Source: Candidatus Gerdarchaeota archaeon (GTDB lineage: Archaea; Asgardarchaeota; Heimdallarchaeia; JABLTI01). From it: a stretch of 44,210 nucleotides of DNA. Position numbers and translations under genes: made by a program. The notes under the pieces were generated by a model. That model saw only the letters and a program-made list of their open reading frames with translations. It was not told the origin of the DNA and ran no database searches. Location: positions 1-44,210 of the forward strand of contig JAEORM010000004.1 of NCBI GenBank assembly GCA_016840905.1. The letters are read 5' to 3'. Of this stretch, positions 1 through 7,937 are shown piece after piece. Position 1 is the first letter of the stretch; the number at the start of each line of letters is the position of its first letter.

Positions 1-161
1 ATTCAGTTTAGATGAAGCTGAATTCTCTTATTAAATTACTTGACAATTACTTTTTCCATTAATTATATCTTTTGTATTATTGAAAACTCGTTTTTATTAA
101 TCACTAATGATTTTTCCTTTAAATTAATTTAACAAAATGAAAGGATAGATTAAAAATTAAC

Positions 162-935
162 TTGTATGATTTCTTGTTAGTGAATCCTTTGTGTGCTGAA
201 TGTCCCATTCAAAGAAATATTGATTTACTCAAAGATGATGATTCTAAGATAAGACGTGCTGCAGCTGAAGCACTTGGTAGTATACTATCTCCTAGAGCTG
301 TTCAACCTTTAACCAACTTACTTAAGGTTGAAAAAGATATTCATGTTCGCCGTGCTGCTGTTTTATCCCTCGCTCTATTAGGTGATAAAGATTCTCTACC
401 TCTTTTACTTTCAATTCTCGAAAATGAGTCCGACTTAGAAACAAAACGTAATATTGTTGGTGGATTGCGATTTTTTAGCAACAACATAAATCCTATGCAA
501 CTTATTTCCTTTATTTTAAATGAAACAGATAAATCTATTCGAGATATACTTGTAGGGACTTTTATTTATATCCATGATAAAACTCACTTATCAGAATTAA
601 TCAAACTGTTTACTAAAAGCGATAATTTAGAAATAAGAGAATGTCTTTTAGAGATCATTGGTTCCTTTGATGATCCGAAGTCTAAGGAACTATTAGTAGA
701 ATGCACTTCTCTAGTTTATTCTAAAGAACTACGTATTATCGCAATTCGATCTATAGGGAAGCTAGATGATGTTAATCTAATACCTGATATATATGAAGTC
801 TATCAAAATGATACCGACCTAGAAATAAAGGAAATCGCAAGAAGAATATTAGATGAATTATCCATTTTGTTAGGTTATAGCTCTATAGATCAAATGGTTT
901 TAGAATATCTTAGAAAAAGAGAAGAATCAGAATAA
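162..935 (+). CDS. HEAT-repeat (PBS-lyase-like) protein
   Basis: A 257-residue all-helical protein built from HEAT-like repeats of about 30 residues. The repeats are plain in the first half, where segments of the type 'IRRAAAEALGSI' and 'VRRAAVLSLALLG' recur with the Arg/Ala-Ala/Leu pattern of the PBS-lyase HEAT family. Such proteins are usually scaffolds that bind other proteins; no catalytic motif is visible. The start is TTG at 162; GTG at 180 is an alternative. The N-terminus has three Cys within the first 16 residues (C11, C14 and nearby), too few for a confident metal site. The gene stands alone, with 109 bases before the corrinoid-protein gene on the same strand, so co-transcription with the methyltransferase group is possible but not shown. 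Family assignment is firm; role unknown. Confidence 0.75.
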   Translation: MYDFLLVNPLCAECPIQRNIDLLKDDDSKIRRAAAEALGSILSPRAVQPLTNLLKVEKDIHVRRAAVLSLALLGDKDSLPLLLSILENESDLETKRNIVGGLRFFSNNINPMQLISFILNETDKSIRDILVGTFIYIHDKTHLSELIKLFTKSDNLEIRECLLEIIGSFDDPKSKELLVECTSLVYSKELRIIAIRSIGKLDDVNLIPDIYEVYQNDTDLEIKEIARRILDELSILLGYSSIDQMVLEYLRKREESE

Positions 936-1044
936 TCAAACACTTTTTTCTTTTAGGAAAATCTAAATAACGACTAGTGTTAGTTGTATTTAGAAAAATC
1001 TGATTGAAATATAACATAACAAGTATAAAATTGGTGAGTATCCT

Positions 1045-1680
1045 ATGTCTATCAATGAGCAATGTAAAGAAGCAATAATGAAAGGTGATAAAGAGAAAGC
1101 TGAGGAATTAGCAAAACAAGTGGTAGATCAAAAATTAGATGTAAACCAAATAATCGATGTTTTCTCAGAAGCTATTAGAGAAGCGGGAGACCTCTTTGAG
1201 GAAGGCGATATCTTTCTTCCAGAATTAATGCGTAGTGCTGAAGCTATGAAAGTTGCGATGGAAATTTTTTCACCCCTACTAAAAGAGGGAAAAGCGGATA
1301 GAACTCTCGGAAAAGTTGTTATTGGAACTATTCAAGGGGATATTCATGATATTGGTAAAACTCTTGTTGCTTCCATGCTAGCTGCTGAAGGATTTGAAGT
1401 GCATGATCTTGGAGCAGATGTACCAATTACCAATTTCATTGATAAAGCTCTTGAAATTGATGCCGATATAATCTGTATTTCTGCTTTACTCACAACTACA
1501 ATGGTTGGTCAAAAGAAATTAATTGATACTCTAATTGAAAGGAATATCAGAGGAAAATTCAAGGTATTAATTGGTGGGGCACCTGTTACTAAAGGTTGGG
1601 TCCAAGAAATTCAAGCAGATGGTACTGCTGAAAATGCTGTATCAGCAGTTAAATTAGCAAAGAAATTAATGGAAATGTAA
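1045..1680 (+). CDS. Methyltransferase cognate corrinoid protein (MtbC/MttC/MtgC-like)
   Basis: A cytoplasmic cobalamin-binding methyl carrier of 211 residues, the usual length for the family. Residues 1-85 form the helical cap domain. The Rossmann-like B12 domain follows, with the D-x-H-x-x-G signature at D99-H101-G104 (GDIHDIGK), where His101 should be the lower axial cobalt ligand, and the downstream 'SALLTTTM' and 'GGAPVT' segments typical of the family. It should shuttle a methyl group between a substrate-demethylating enzyme (the MttB-like protein at 3892) and an acceptor methyltransferase. It lies 15 bases ahead of the homocysteine-methyltransferase-type gene, so the two are surely one operon. 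The ATG start is preceded by GGTGAG. Family is certain; substrate specificity cannot be read from sequence. Confidence 0.93.
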   Translation: MSINEQCKEAIMKGDKEKAEELAKQVVDQKLDVNQIIDVFSEAIREAGDLFEEGDIFLPELMRSAEAMKVAMEIFSPLLKEGKADRTLGKVVIGTIQGDIHDIGKTLVASMLAAEGFEVHDLGADVPITNFIDKALEIDADIICISALLTTTMVGQKKLIDTLIERNIRGKFKVLIGGAPVTKGWVQEIQADGTAENAVSAVKLAKKLMEM

Positions 1681-1695
1681 TTTAAGCTGATTAAA

Positions 1696-2589
1696 ATGAA
1701 AACAAAACCATCAATTCTTGATTTAATTAAAGATCGTATTGTTATTCTTGATGGGGCAATGGGTTCTATGTTAATTGATGAAGGATTGCCTGCTGGATGC
1801 CCGTCTGAGAAATGGAATATTGAGCACCCTGAAATTATACAAAAAATACAAAAAAGTTACTTTGATGCAGGCTCAGATGCTGTTCTCACCAATACTTTTG
1901 GTGGATCTAGGATGAAATTATCAGCATTAAAACATGGGGATAAAGTGGAGGAGTATAATATTGCTGCTGTTGATAATGCTAGAAATGTATGCCCAGAAGA
2001 TAAATTCATAGCAGGGGATATTGGTCCTAGTGGTGTTTTTTTCCCTCCAGTTGGTTTTGCTAAGGAAGAAGATTTATTTGAGAATTTTTATGAGCAAGCA
2101 AAAATCTTAGCTAAAAATAGAATTGATTTCTTTTTCATCGAAACTATGATGGATCTTAAGGAAGCAGAGATAGCAGTAAAAGCAGCAAGAAAAGCATCTA
2201 ATTTACCAATAATTGCTTCAATTACCTACCAAAAAACCAAACGAGGATTTTTTACAGTTATGGGTAATTCTGTTACTGATTGCTCATCTAGATTAATTGA
2301 AGCAGGAGCAAATATTATTGGAGCCAATTGTACGATTACTAGTGAAGAAATGGTAGAATTGGTACCTATTTTAAAACAAGAAACCTCTTTACCTATTAGT
2401 GTTAAACCTAATGCTGGTAAACCAGAATTACGAGGGGCTAAAACATATTATCCTACTACACCTGAGGATTTTGCTGTTGATATTATGAAAATGATTCAAG
2501 AGGGAGCTTCTATTGTGGGTGGATGTTGTGGAACAGATCAAGAATTTATTAAAAAAATTGTAGAAAAAATTAAAGCTAATAATAACTAA
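1696..2589 (+). CDS. Homocysteine S-methyltransferase domain protein (MetH N-terminal-like)
   Basis: A 297-residue single-domain TIM-barrel protein matching the N-terminal homocysteine domain of cobalamin-dependent methionine synthase (MetH/BHMT family). The 'DGAMGS' motif lies at residues 19-24. The three zinc-ligand cysteines are present: C212 in 'GANC' and C277-C278 in 'GGCCGT'. Expected reaction: methyl transfer from methylcobalamin, here on the separate corrinoid protein encoded 15 bases upstream, to the thiolate of homocysteine, giving methionine. The folate, cap/B12 and reactivation domains of MetH are absent; the B12 and reactivation parts are encoded as separate genes on either side. 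The acceptor could instead be another thiol, since this family also includes other thiol methyltransferases. ATG start without an obvious strong ribosome site, consistent with translational coupling. Confidence 0.9.
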   Translation: MKTKPSILDLIKDRIVILDGAMGSMLIDEGLPAGCPSEKWNIEHPEIIQKIQKSYFDAGSDAVLTNTFGGSRMKLSALKHGDKVEEYNIAAVDNARNVCPEDKFIAGDIGPSGVFFPPVGFAKEEDLFENFYEQAKILAKNRIDFFFIETMMDLKEAEIAVKAARKASNLPIIASITYQKTKRGFFTVMGNSVTDCSSRLIEAGANIIGANCTITSEEMVELVPILKQETSLPISVKPNAGKPELRGAKTYYPTTPEDFAVDIMKMIQEGASIVGGCCGTDQEFIKKIVEKIKANNN

Positions 2590-2613
2590 TAGGTGCAATA
2601 AAGAGTGGTGTGA

Positions 2614-3006
2614 TTATTTTGATCCACCATAACTGAAATCAGGAGAACACCAGCTAGTAGCATCAGCTTTAATTTTGAACCCTTTATTATCCTCTTTTTC
2701 ATAAACTAGTTTGTCATTTACTTCAAGTTTAATCTTGAGAATTAACCAGTCATCAGATGATTTCTGCTCTGTCTTTTTAAAACAAAGAAATCTAAACCAA
2801 TCGGATGTCATTCCTTCGGGGATAGGCAACTCAAAAACACCTTGATGACCACCATCTAATTGGTCAGGCAAAGGATTTTGTAAACGCCATTTGTGCTTGC
2901 CTATGTAATATTCAAGCGGAAGAACCTTTTTATCAAAAAATCTTCTTTGCTTTGTTGTTAAGGTCAAGACAATTTTCTCGATTTTTTCGGGAGCATTTGT
3001 TGGCAA
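2614..3006 (-). CDS. Hypothetical protein, 130 aa
   Basis: A 130-residue soluble protein of unrecognised family, on the strand opposite to the surrounding methyl-transfer genes. It is rich in Lys, Asp and Trp and has no signal peptide, membrane segment or metal motif; alternating hydrophobic stretches in the second half suggest a beta-rich fold. The start is TTG at 3006, supported by a GAGGT ribosome site about eight bases upstream; no ATG lies near the N-terminus. Its stop is 24 bases from the stop of the homocysteine-methyltransferase gene (convergent), and its promoter region is shared with the divergent reactivation-domain gene. No function can be assigned. Confidence 0.6.
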   Translation of the reverse strand: MPTNAPEKIEKIVLTLTTKQRRFFDKKVLPLEYYIGKHKWRLQNPLPDQLDGGHQGVFELPIPEGMTSDWFRFLCFKKTEQKSSDDWLILKIKLEVNDKLVYEKEDNKGFKIKADATSWCSPDFSYGGSK

Positions 3007-3171
3007 TGATAAACCTCATTTACTTATTAAAAATAAATTATTAATGCACTTTATTTAAAACTTTATTGGATGAAATCCATATTTAAGTGATGAATTATTT
3101 TTGAGCATTCTAATTTACATACTCAGCTAAGATATTTATGTGCGAATGATATTATTTCTTTGTGAACTGGT

Positions 3172-3813
3172 TTGAAATTTATTGATAGAATAAATTTTGA
3201 TTTGGATATATATGAAATACTCAAACTTCTTCAAAAACCCAAAAAGTCAAAACCACCTTCACAAGAACTAGTTGCTCAAATCAATGAATTTATTGAAAAA
3301 TATAAGGATTTAATCAAACCCACTGCTATATATGATATTTTTCCGAGTAATAAACTGAAACCAAGCCATGTTTTCAATTTGTCAGAAATAACAATTTTAG
3401 CTATTTGTACAATATCAAATAAATTAGAAGATGAAATAACCCTTCTACTTAGAAAAGGTGAATTTTCCAAAGGAGTAATTTTGGATGCTATTGCTTCACA
3501 TGCAACAGAAATTGTTGCTGAAAAAGTTAATGAAGAAATTATTAATGATAATAAACCAATATTTGAAGGGAAAAAATTCACTAAAAGATTTAGTCCTGGC
3601 TATTGTAGGTGGACTATAGAAGATGGACAAAAAGTAATTTTTGATCTTTTACCAGCTGAAAAAATCGGTATTAAATTATCTGATTCTATGATGATGATTC
3701 CTAGAAAATCCATTTCTTTTGCTATCAATGTTGGTGAAATTATCGATGAAAATCTTGGTATTAGCGAATGTGAAACTTGCACGCTAGAAAATTGTTCTTA
3801 CAGAAGGTTTTAG
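3172..3813 (+). CDS. Stand-alone methionine-synthase activation (AdoMet-binding) domain protein
   Basis: A 213-residue protein related to the C-terminal reactivation domain of MetH, which binds S-adenosylmethionine and remethylates cob(II)alamin after accidental oxidation. The family signature RFSPGYCRW lies at 139-147, followed by the 'IGIKLSDSMMMIPRKS' segment (165-180) that corresponds to the MetH 'GVxLTESxxMxPxxSVSG' region. A C-terminal Cys cluster (C200, C203, C208, ending CSYRR) is characteristic of the stand-alone versions found in corrinoid operons. Its likely partner is the corrinoid protein at 1045, making this the repair subunit of the methyl-transfer system. It starts at TTG 3172; no in-frame ATG occurs before residue 173. 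Electron donor unknown; one of the ferredoxins in the window is conceivable. Confidence 0.82.
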   Translation: MKFIDRINFDLDIYEILKLLQKPKKSKPPSQELVAQINEFIEKYKDLIKPTAIYDIFPSNKLKPSHVFNLSEITILAICTISNKLEDEITLLLRKGEFSKGVILDAIASHATEIVAEKVNEEIINDNKPIFEGKKFTKRFSPGYCRWTIEDGQKVIFDLLPAEKIGIKLSDSMMMIPRKSISFAINVGEIIDENLGISECETCTLENCSYRRF

Positions 3814-3891
3814 GAAAAACAAATAACCGAGTTAATTTAACACTAATTATGAATTAAATCATTTAATCTCAAATTACTGAGTTGAAAAAGT

Positions 3892-5343
3892 ATGAGACCA
3901 ACAATAAATATTCTTAACGAAGAATTAAAGGAAAAAGTCGTACTAGAAGCAATGGAAATTTTGGAAGAGTTAGGAGTTTTTGTAGAAAATAAAGAAGCTA
4001 TGGAAATCCTTGATCAAGCAGGAATAGAATTCGATTATGTGAAAAGAAAAGCTAAAATTCCTATTGATGTAACTAAAAAAGCACTCGAAAGTGTTCCTCA
4101 TAGTATAACTTTGTATGATAGAGATGGGAAAGAAGCTGCAAAAGTAGGGGGAGATGAAATTTGTTTTGATCCAGGTTCTGCAGCATTGAATGTTCTAGAC
4201 AGAGAGACCAATGAAATTAGAACTGCAGTAACAAAGGATTTTGTTGAATTTACTAAAATAGTAGATCAATTGGAAAATATTCATGCTCAAAGTACAGCTA
4301 TAATCTGTTCTGATGTTCCTGAAGAGATTAGTGATAGATATCGTCTTTTAATTAGCTTGCTTTTTTCTAAAAAACCGGTTATTACTGGTACCTTCATCAA
4401 AGAATCTTTTGCCAAAATGAAGGATATGTTGGTCGCCATTAGAGGAAGTGAAAAGGAACTTCGGAATAAACCTTTAGCTATTTTTGATGCTTGTCCGTCT
4501 CCTCCGCTCAAGTGGAGTGATTTAACTTGTCAAAGTATTATTGATGCAGCAAAATTTGGCATCCCATCAGAATTTGTTTCAATGCCTATGACAGGTGCAA
4601 ATGCTCCTGTAACGATTCTTGGAGCTATTGTCCAGCATGCTGCAGAAACACTTGCAGGGATAGTTATTACTCAACTTGTTTCACCTGGTGCACCTATCAT
4701 TTGGGGTGGTTCACCAGCGGCTTTTGATATGAGGAAGGGAACAACACCAATGGGTTCCATTGACACTATGATTCTTGATTTAGGTTATGTAGAGATTGGT
4801 AAATATCTTAATCTTCCAACTCATGCTTATTTAGGAATGTCAGATGCAAAGATTCTAGATATGCAAGCAGGATTTGAAACAGGAATGGGTGCATTACTTG
4901 CTGGGATGAAAGGTGTTAATATGATTTCTGGAGCAGGGATGATTGATTTCGAGACAACTCAAAGCATCCAGAAAGTCGTTATTGATAACGAAGTTTGTGG
5001 TATGATTTACAAATTCAATAATGGTATCATACAACGAGATGAACCAATCGCTAAACATCTTCTTAGTGAATTCAGTGAAACAACTACTCATCTACTTGCT
5101 CATGACCACACCTTAAAATGGTTTAAAGAAGAGCACTTTATTCCTAGCACAATTGTTGATCGTTCGACAAATGAAGAATGGATAAACAAAGGTCGTAAAT
5201 CCATTGCTGAACGAACAAAGGAAAAAATACTAAAATTACTTGAAAAATATCCAGGAATTTCATTGGATAAAGATATAATACACGAATTAGGAAAGCAATT
5301 AGATTATCAAGATCTCAATTTAGACAGAATCCTTCATCTCTAG
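3892..5343 (+). CDS. MttB/MtgB-family corrinoid methyltransferase (non-pyrrolysine)
   Basis: A 483-residue cytoplasmic TIM-barrel enzyme of the trimethylamine methyltransferase superfamily. Characteristic segments are 'FDPGSAALNVLDRETNE' (about 90-106), 'CPSPPLKW' (about 202-209) and 'MKGVNMISGAGMIDF' (about 340-354). There is no in-frame TAG, so the protein has no pyrrolysine, unlike true trimethylamine MttB. Pyrrolysine-free members with known function demethylate quaternary amines such as glycine betaine, proline betaine or carnitine and methylate a corrinoid protein. The substrate here cannot be read from sequence. The gene starts at ATG 3892, 78 bases after the reactivation-domain gene. 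Its partner is presumably the corrinoid protein at 1045, and the methyl acceptor may be homocysteine via the protein at 1696. Confidence 0.9.
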   Translation: MRPTINILNEELKEKVVLEAMEILEELGVFVENKEAMEILDQAGIEFDYVKRKAKIPIDVTKKALESVPHSITLYDRDGKEAAKVGGDEICFDPGSAALNVLDRETNEIRTAVTKDFVEFTKIVDQLENIHAQSTAIICSDVPEEISDRYRLLISLLFSKKPVITGTFIKESFAKMKDMLVAIRGSEKELRNKPLAIFDACPSPPLKWSDLTCQSIIDAAKFGIPSEFVSMPMTGANAPVTILGAIVQHAAETLAGIVITQLVSPGAPIIWGGSPAAFDMRKGTTPMGSIDTMILDLGYVEIGKYLNLPTHAYLGMSDAKILDMQAGFETGMGALLAGMKGVNMISGAGMIDFETTQSIQKVVIDNEVCGMIYKFNNGIIQRDEPIAKHLLSEFSETTTHLLAHDHTLKWFKEEHFIPSTIVDRSTNEEWINKGRKSIAERTKEKILKLLEKYPGISLDKDIIHELGKQLDYQDLNLDRILHL

Positions 5344-5420
5344 TCTAAAATCAACCATGGGATTTTTTATAGAAAAAAGATAAAAGAAAACAATAAACCT
5401 TGAAAACGGATGTCAAATAT

Positions 5421-6650
5421 ATGAGTGAAACACTAACCAAACAATATGATGTAATAGTTGTAGGTGGTGGACCTGCTGGTTCTACTACTGCGAGATTTAT
5501 TGCTCGAGAAGGTTTTAAAGTTAAAATTTTAGAAGCTAAGAGTAATGTTGGGATTCCAGTTCAATGTGGTGAAGCAATCGGTAAAGAGACGATAAATGAA
5601 ATACTCAAAATTGGTGTTCCAAAAGATTCCATTAGAACGGAAGTTACAGGATTTCGAATCTTTAGTCCTTCATTAAAAATGATCAATTATCAATTACCAT
5701 CTGGTGAGGGTTATATTATAGATCGCCGTATTTTTGATAAGGAATTACTTATAGGAGCTGTTTTGGAAGGTGCTGACATCCAACTAAATACCCGAGTTAC
5801 AGGTATCCAAATTGATCCTAAAAAAGGTGTTACTATAAAAACTAAAGAAAAAGGGAAAGATATTGTAGAAACTGCTTCGGTTGTTATTGGAGCTGATGGT
5901 TTATATAGTAGGGTTGCCCGTGATGCTGGATTAGCTAAAGAGATTGATCCAAAGGATTTAGACACTTCTGTTGGTTATGAAATGGTTGGTGTAGATATTG
6001 ACGAACCTACTATGCTTGACCTTTATATGGGCAATGATGTTGCACCTCGAGGGTATATTTGGCTTTTCCCAAAAGGAGAACATTGCGCGAATGTAGGCAC
6101 AGGTGTTGGAGTTGGTTTTGGTAAGAAAAGTGTTAAAGAATATCTTGATGATTTTATTTTCAAACACCCTATTGCGAAGGAGCGATTCCAAAAGGCTAAA
6201 ATTATTGAGGAACGTATTGGTGCTATTCCAGTAGGGGGTTCATTAGAACGTCTTGCAACAGATCGTGTGTTATTAGTAGGAGATGCTGCTAGACAAGTTA
6301 ATCCTCTAACTGGGGGTGGGATAGCTTATGGTATGGAAGCTGGAAAGATGATCAGTGATACCTTGGTTAAAGCTTTTGAAAATGAAGATTTTTCTGAAAA
6401 AACACTTCGTTCGAGTTATGAAAAACTTTGGTATGATGCGTATGGCAAATCATTTAGTCTTGGAGCTAAAGCCCGAAAGGTTCTTGATGTTATAACTGAT
6501 GAACAAATGGAAAATATTGTCGAAGTTTTTAGTGGTGAAGATTTAACTAAAGCTGTTACAGGTAAATGGGGTCAAATTAAAATGGGTGCAAAATTAATGA
6601 AAAAAGATCCTTCATTACTAAAACTACTAAGAGAGGTGCTAAAGAATTAG
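5421..6650 (+). CDS. Geranylgeranyl reductase family FAD-dependent oxidoreductase
   Basis: A flavoprotein of about 409 residues of the archaeal geranylgeranyl reductase family, which saturates the double bonds of isoprenoid lipid chains (membrane ether lipids or their precursors). The N-terminal FAD-binding motif 'VVGGGPAGSTTA' is followed by the 'PVQCGEAIG' segment, the internal 'GYIWLFPKG' motif and the C-terminal FAD motif 'VLLVGDAARQVNPLTGGG', in the usual order. Length is typical. The ATG at 5421 is preceded by GGATG; a TTG at 5400 would add seven residues. It follows the MttB-like gene by 77 bases and ends inside a hairpin terminator, so it may be the last gene of that transcript, although a metabolic link is not obvious. 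Confidence 0.9.
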   Translation: MSETLTKQYDVIVVGGGPAGSTTARFIAREGFKVKILEAKSNVGIPVQCGEAIGKETINEILKIGVPKDSIRTEVTGFRIFSPSLKMINYQLPSGEGYIIDRRIFDKELLIGAVLEGADIQLNTRVTGIQIDPKKGVTIKTKEKGKDIVETASVVIGADGLYSRVARDAGLAKEIDPKDLDTSVGYEMVGVDIDEPTMLDLYMGNDVAPRGYIWLFPKGEHCANVGTGVGVGFGKKSVKEYLDDFIFKHPIAKERFQKAKIIEERIGAIPVGGSLERLATDRVLLVGDAARQVNPLTGGGIAYGMEAGKMISDTLVKAFENEDFSEKTLRSSYEKLWYDAYGKSFSLGAKARKVLDVITDEQMENIVEVFSGEDLTKAVTGKWGQIKMGAKLMKKDPSLLKLLREVLKN

Positions 6651-6668
6651 CCTCTCTTCTTTTGTTTA
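6629..6668 (+). terminator. Hairpin-plus-T-tract terminator
   Basis: AAGAGAG (6629-6635) pairs with CTCTCTT (6652-6658) and GCTAA (6638-6642) pairs with TTAGC (6647-6651) around an AGAA loop, with a two-base bulge. A T-rich stretch follows. The stop codon of the reductase gene sits inside the stem. It separates this gene from the convergent winged-helix gene. Confidence 0.75.
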
Positions 6669-6670
6669 AA

Positions 6671-7081
6671 TTACAAAAAATGTTTCAAATCATCATCCAA
6701 ATCTGTTTTTTGAGGTTTTGTTGTTTTCATTAGATCTTTGAATCGTTGATATTGTTTAGATGAAGTTGTTGATGGTGCTTTTACTGTAGATTTTGAATAA
6801 GAGATGATTTTCTGAACCATCTGATTTCGATCTGGATTTAAACGATAAAAAACACCTGAATCGTTATTGTAGATTTCCACCAAATTTGAGTCGGCGTCTT
6901 GTAGAGTACGAATGATAGTACATATACCAACCAAACCAATTGTCGGTCGTAATTCTTTTGCTAACGATTCAACCTCAAATCTTGTGTGCCACCTACCATC
7001 CACTAATAGATCAAGAATGGCTATTTTCACAGGATCACTTGATATGAGATTATAGATTCTATTAGCGATGACCGAATTCAT
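6671..7081 (-). CDS. Winged-helix DNA-binding protein downstream of sepF
   Basis: A 136-residue protein with an N-terminal winged helix-turn-helix (about residues 12-78: 'DPVKIAILDLLVDGRWHTRF', a recognition helix around 'VGICTIIRTLQDA', then a beta wing ending 'GVFYRLNP') and a charged, Ser/Thr/Lys-rich C-terminal tail of about 45 residues. It probably binds DNA as a regulator. Its ATG overlaps the TGA of sepF by four bases (ATGA at 7078-7081, minus strand), so the two are translationally coupled. A regulator coupled to a cell-division gene could control division genes, but this is inference. No cofactor-binding domain is visible. Confidence 0.7.
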   Translation of the reverse strand: MNSVIANRIYNLISSDPVKIAILDLLVDGRWHTRFEVESLAKELRPTIGLVGICTIIRTLQDADSNLVEIYNNDSGVFYRLNPDRNQMVQKIISYSKSTVKAPSTTSSKQYQRFKDLMKTTKPQKTDLDDDLKHFL

Positions 7082-7509
7082 AAAGTTCCGACCTCTGTTG
7101 GAGGTTTAGGTGGGAGATCTCTGTTTTCAGTTTCTTCTGATTTCTGAAGATAGTTTGCTATCTGAGATAATTTCATTGTTGGTGGAACAAGAACCACAAA
7201 ATCTTTGCCTAAAGCAATGATATCTCCACCACGACTCAATACATGAGATTTTAATTGATGAACAGCTCGTTTTAATCTAATCATATCTAATCGTGCGAAA
7301 TCTTTCACACCTAATATGACCATGTTACCTTTGTCGATTGTTTCACAAAGCATATCAACATCATTCAAGCTTCGGAGTGAATAAGTCACTACTTCCTTAG
7401 TACCTCCGTTTTGTCTCATCTCGTCCTTACTTCGCCTCCTAAATAAGAACGCCGATGTTCCGATAACAGTACCTAAACCTATTATACCTAAAGTTGTTAA
7501 GAGTGCCAC
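7078..7509 (-). CDS. sepF: SepF-like cell-division protein (FtsZ anchor)
   Basis: A 143-residue SepF/YlmF-family protein. The C-terminal core (about 40-122) contains the family pattern 'GNMVILGV...RLKRAVHQL...GGDIIALGKDFVVLVPP'. Archaeal SepF links FtsZ to the membrane during division. Usual SepF proteins use a short amphipathic helix; here residues 2-23 are a continuous hydrophobic Gly/Leu/Ile segment followed by 'RRR', so it looks like a true membrane helix. A basic/acidic linker (about 24-40) and a Pro-rich C-terminal tail flank the core. It is coupled to the downstream winged-helix gene. A TATA-like CTATATAG on the minus strand lies around 7592-7602. ftsZ is not in this window. Confidence 0.82.
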   Translation of the reverse strand: MALLTTLGIIGLGTVIGTSAFLFRRRSKDEMRQNGGTKEVVTYSLRSLNDVDMLCETIDKGNMVILGVKDFARLDMIRLKRAVHQLKSHVLSRGGDIIALGKDFVVLVPPTMKLSQIANYLQKSEETENRDLPPKPPTEVGTL

Positions 7510-7615
7510 TGCACAATATCCTCCATCATTACAATCAATAAATAGTAAAAGTAGAATTAAAAGGCAAAGAATATCCTCATAATACTGAGGAACTATATAG
7601 AAAAATAAGGGGCTA

Positions 7616-7786
7616 TTACACTTGTTTTATTGCTTTTACGGGGCAACCTTCAACGCAGATACCACAATCTATGCACCCATCAGCAATTTCGAGTTTCTCT
7701 TCAACTATTGAAAAGATTTCTTCCGGGCAAAGCATTGCACAAGCCAAACACATCCCGCAAACATTTCGATCGATTTCAACAGGCAT
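7616..7786 (-). CDS. Small 2[4Fe-4S] ferredoxin
   Basis: A ferredoxin of 56 residues with two complete cluster motifs: C-x2-C-x2-C-x3-C-P in 'CGMCLACAMLCP' and again in 'CIDCGICVEGCP'. It carries electrons at low potential in the cytoplasm. The start at ATG 7786 ('MPVEIDRN') is preferred, with a GGTG ribosome site eight bases upstream; an upstream start at 7813 would add nine hydrophobic residues with no support. The gene is divergent from priL. Its redox partner is not indicated by neighbours. Confidence 0.85.
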   Translation of the reverse strand: MPVEIDRNVCGMCLACAMLCPEEIFSIVEEKLEIADGCIDCGICVEGCPVKAIKQV

Positions 7787-7937
7787 GATAAACACCAGTA
7801 AAAAAGAAACCAATAGGAATAATAAATTATTCTACTACTAACAGGTTGTCGTAAGATTTATTTCAAAGCGAGTATTAAAGGGTTGATGGTTAACTTATTA
7901 TAGAATCTTCTAGGATTTATTGATGAGGACTGATTGA

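Noticed and set aside
936..1044. Cobalamin riboswitch ahead of the corrinoid-protein gene
   Set aside because: The 109-base AT-rich gap lacks a B12-box-like segment and is too short for the full element.
3892..5343. Pyrrolysine-containing trimethylamine methyltransferase
   Set aside because: No in-frame TAG occurs inside the gene, so it belongs with the pyrrolysine-free MttB/MtgB relatives.
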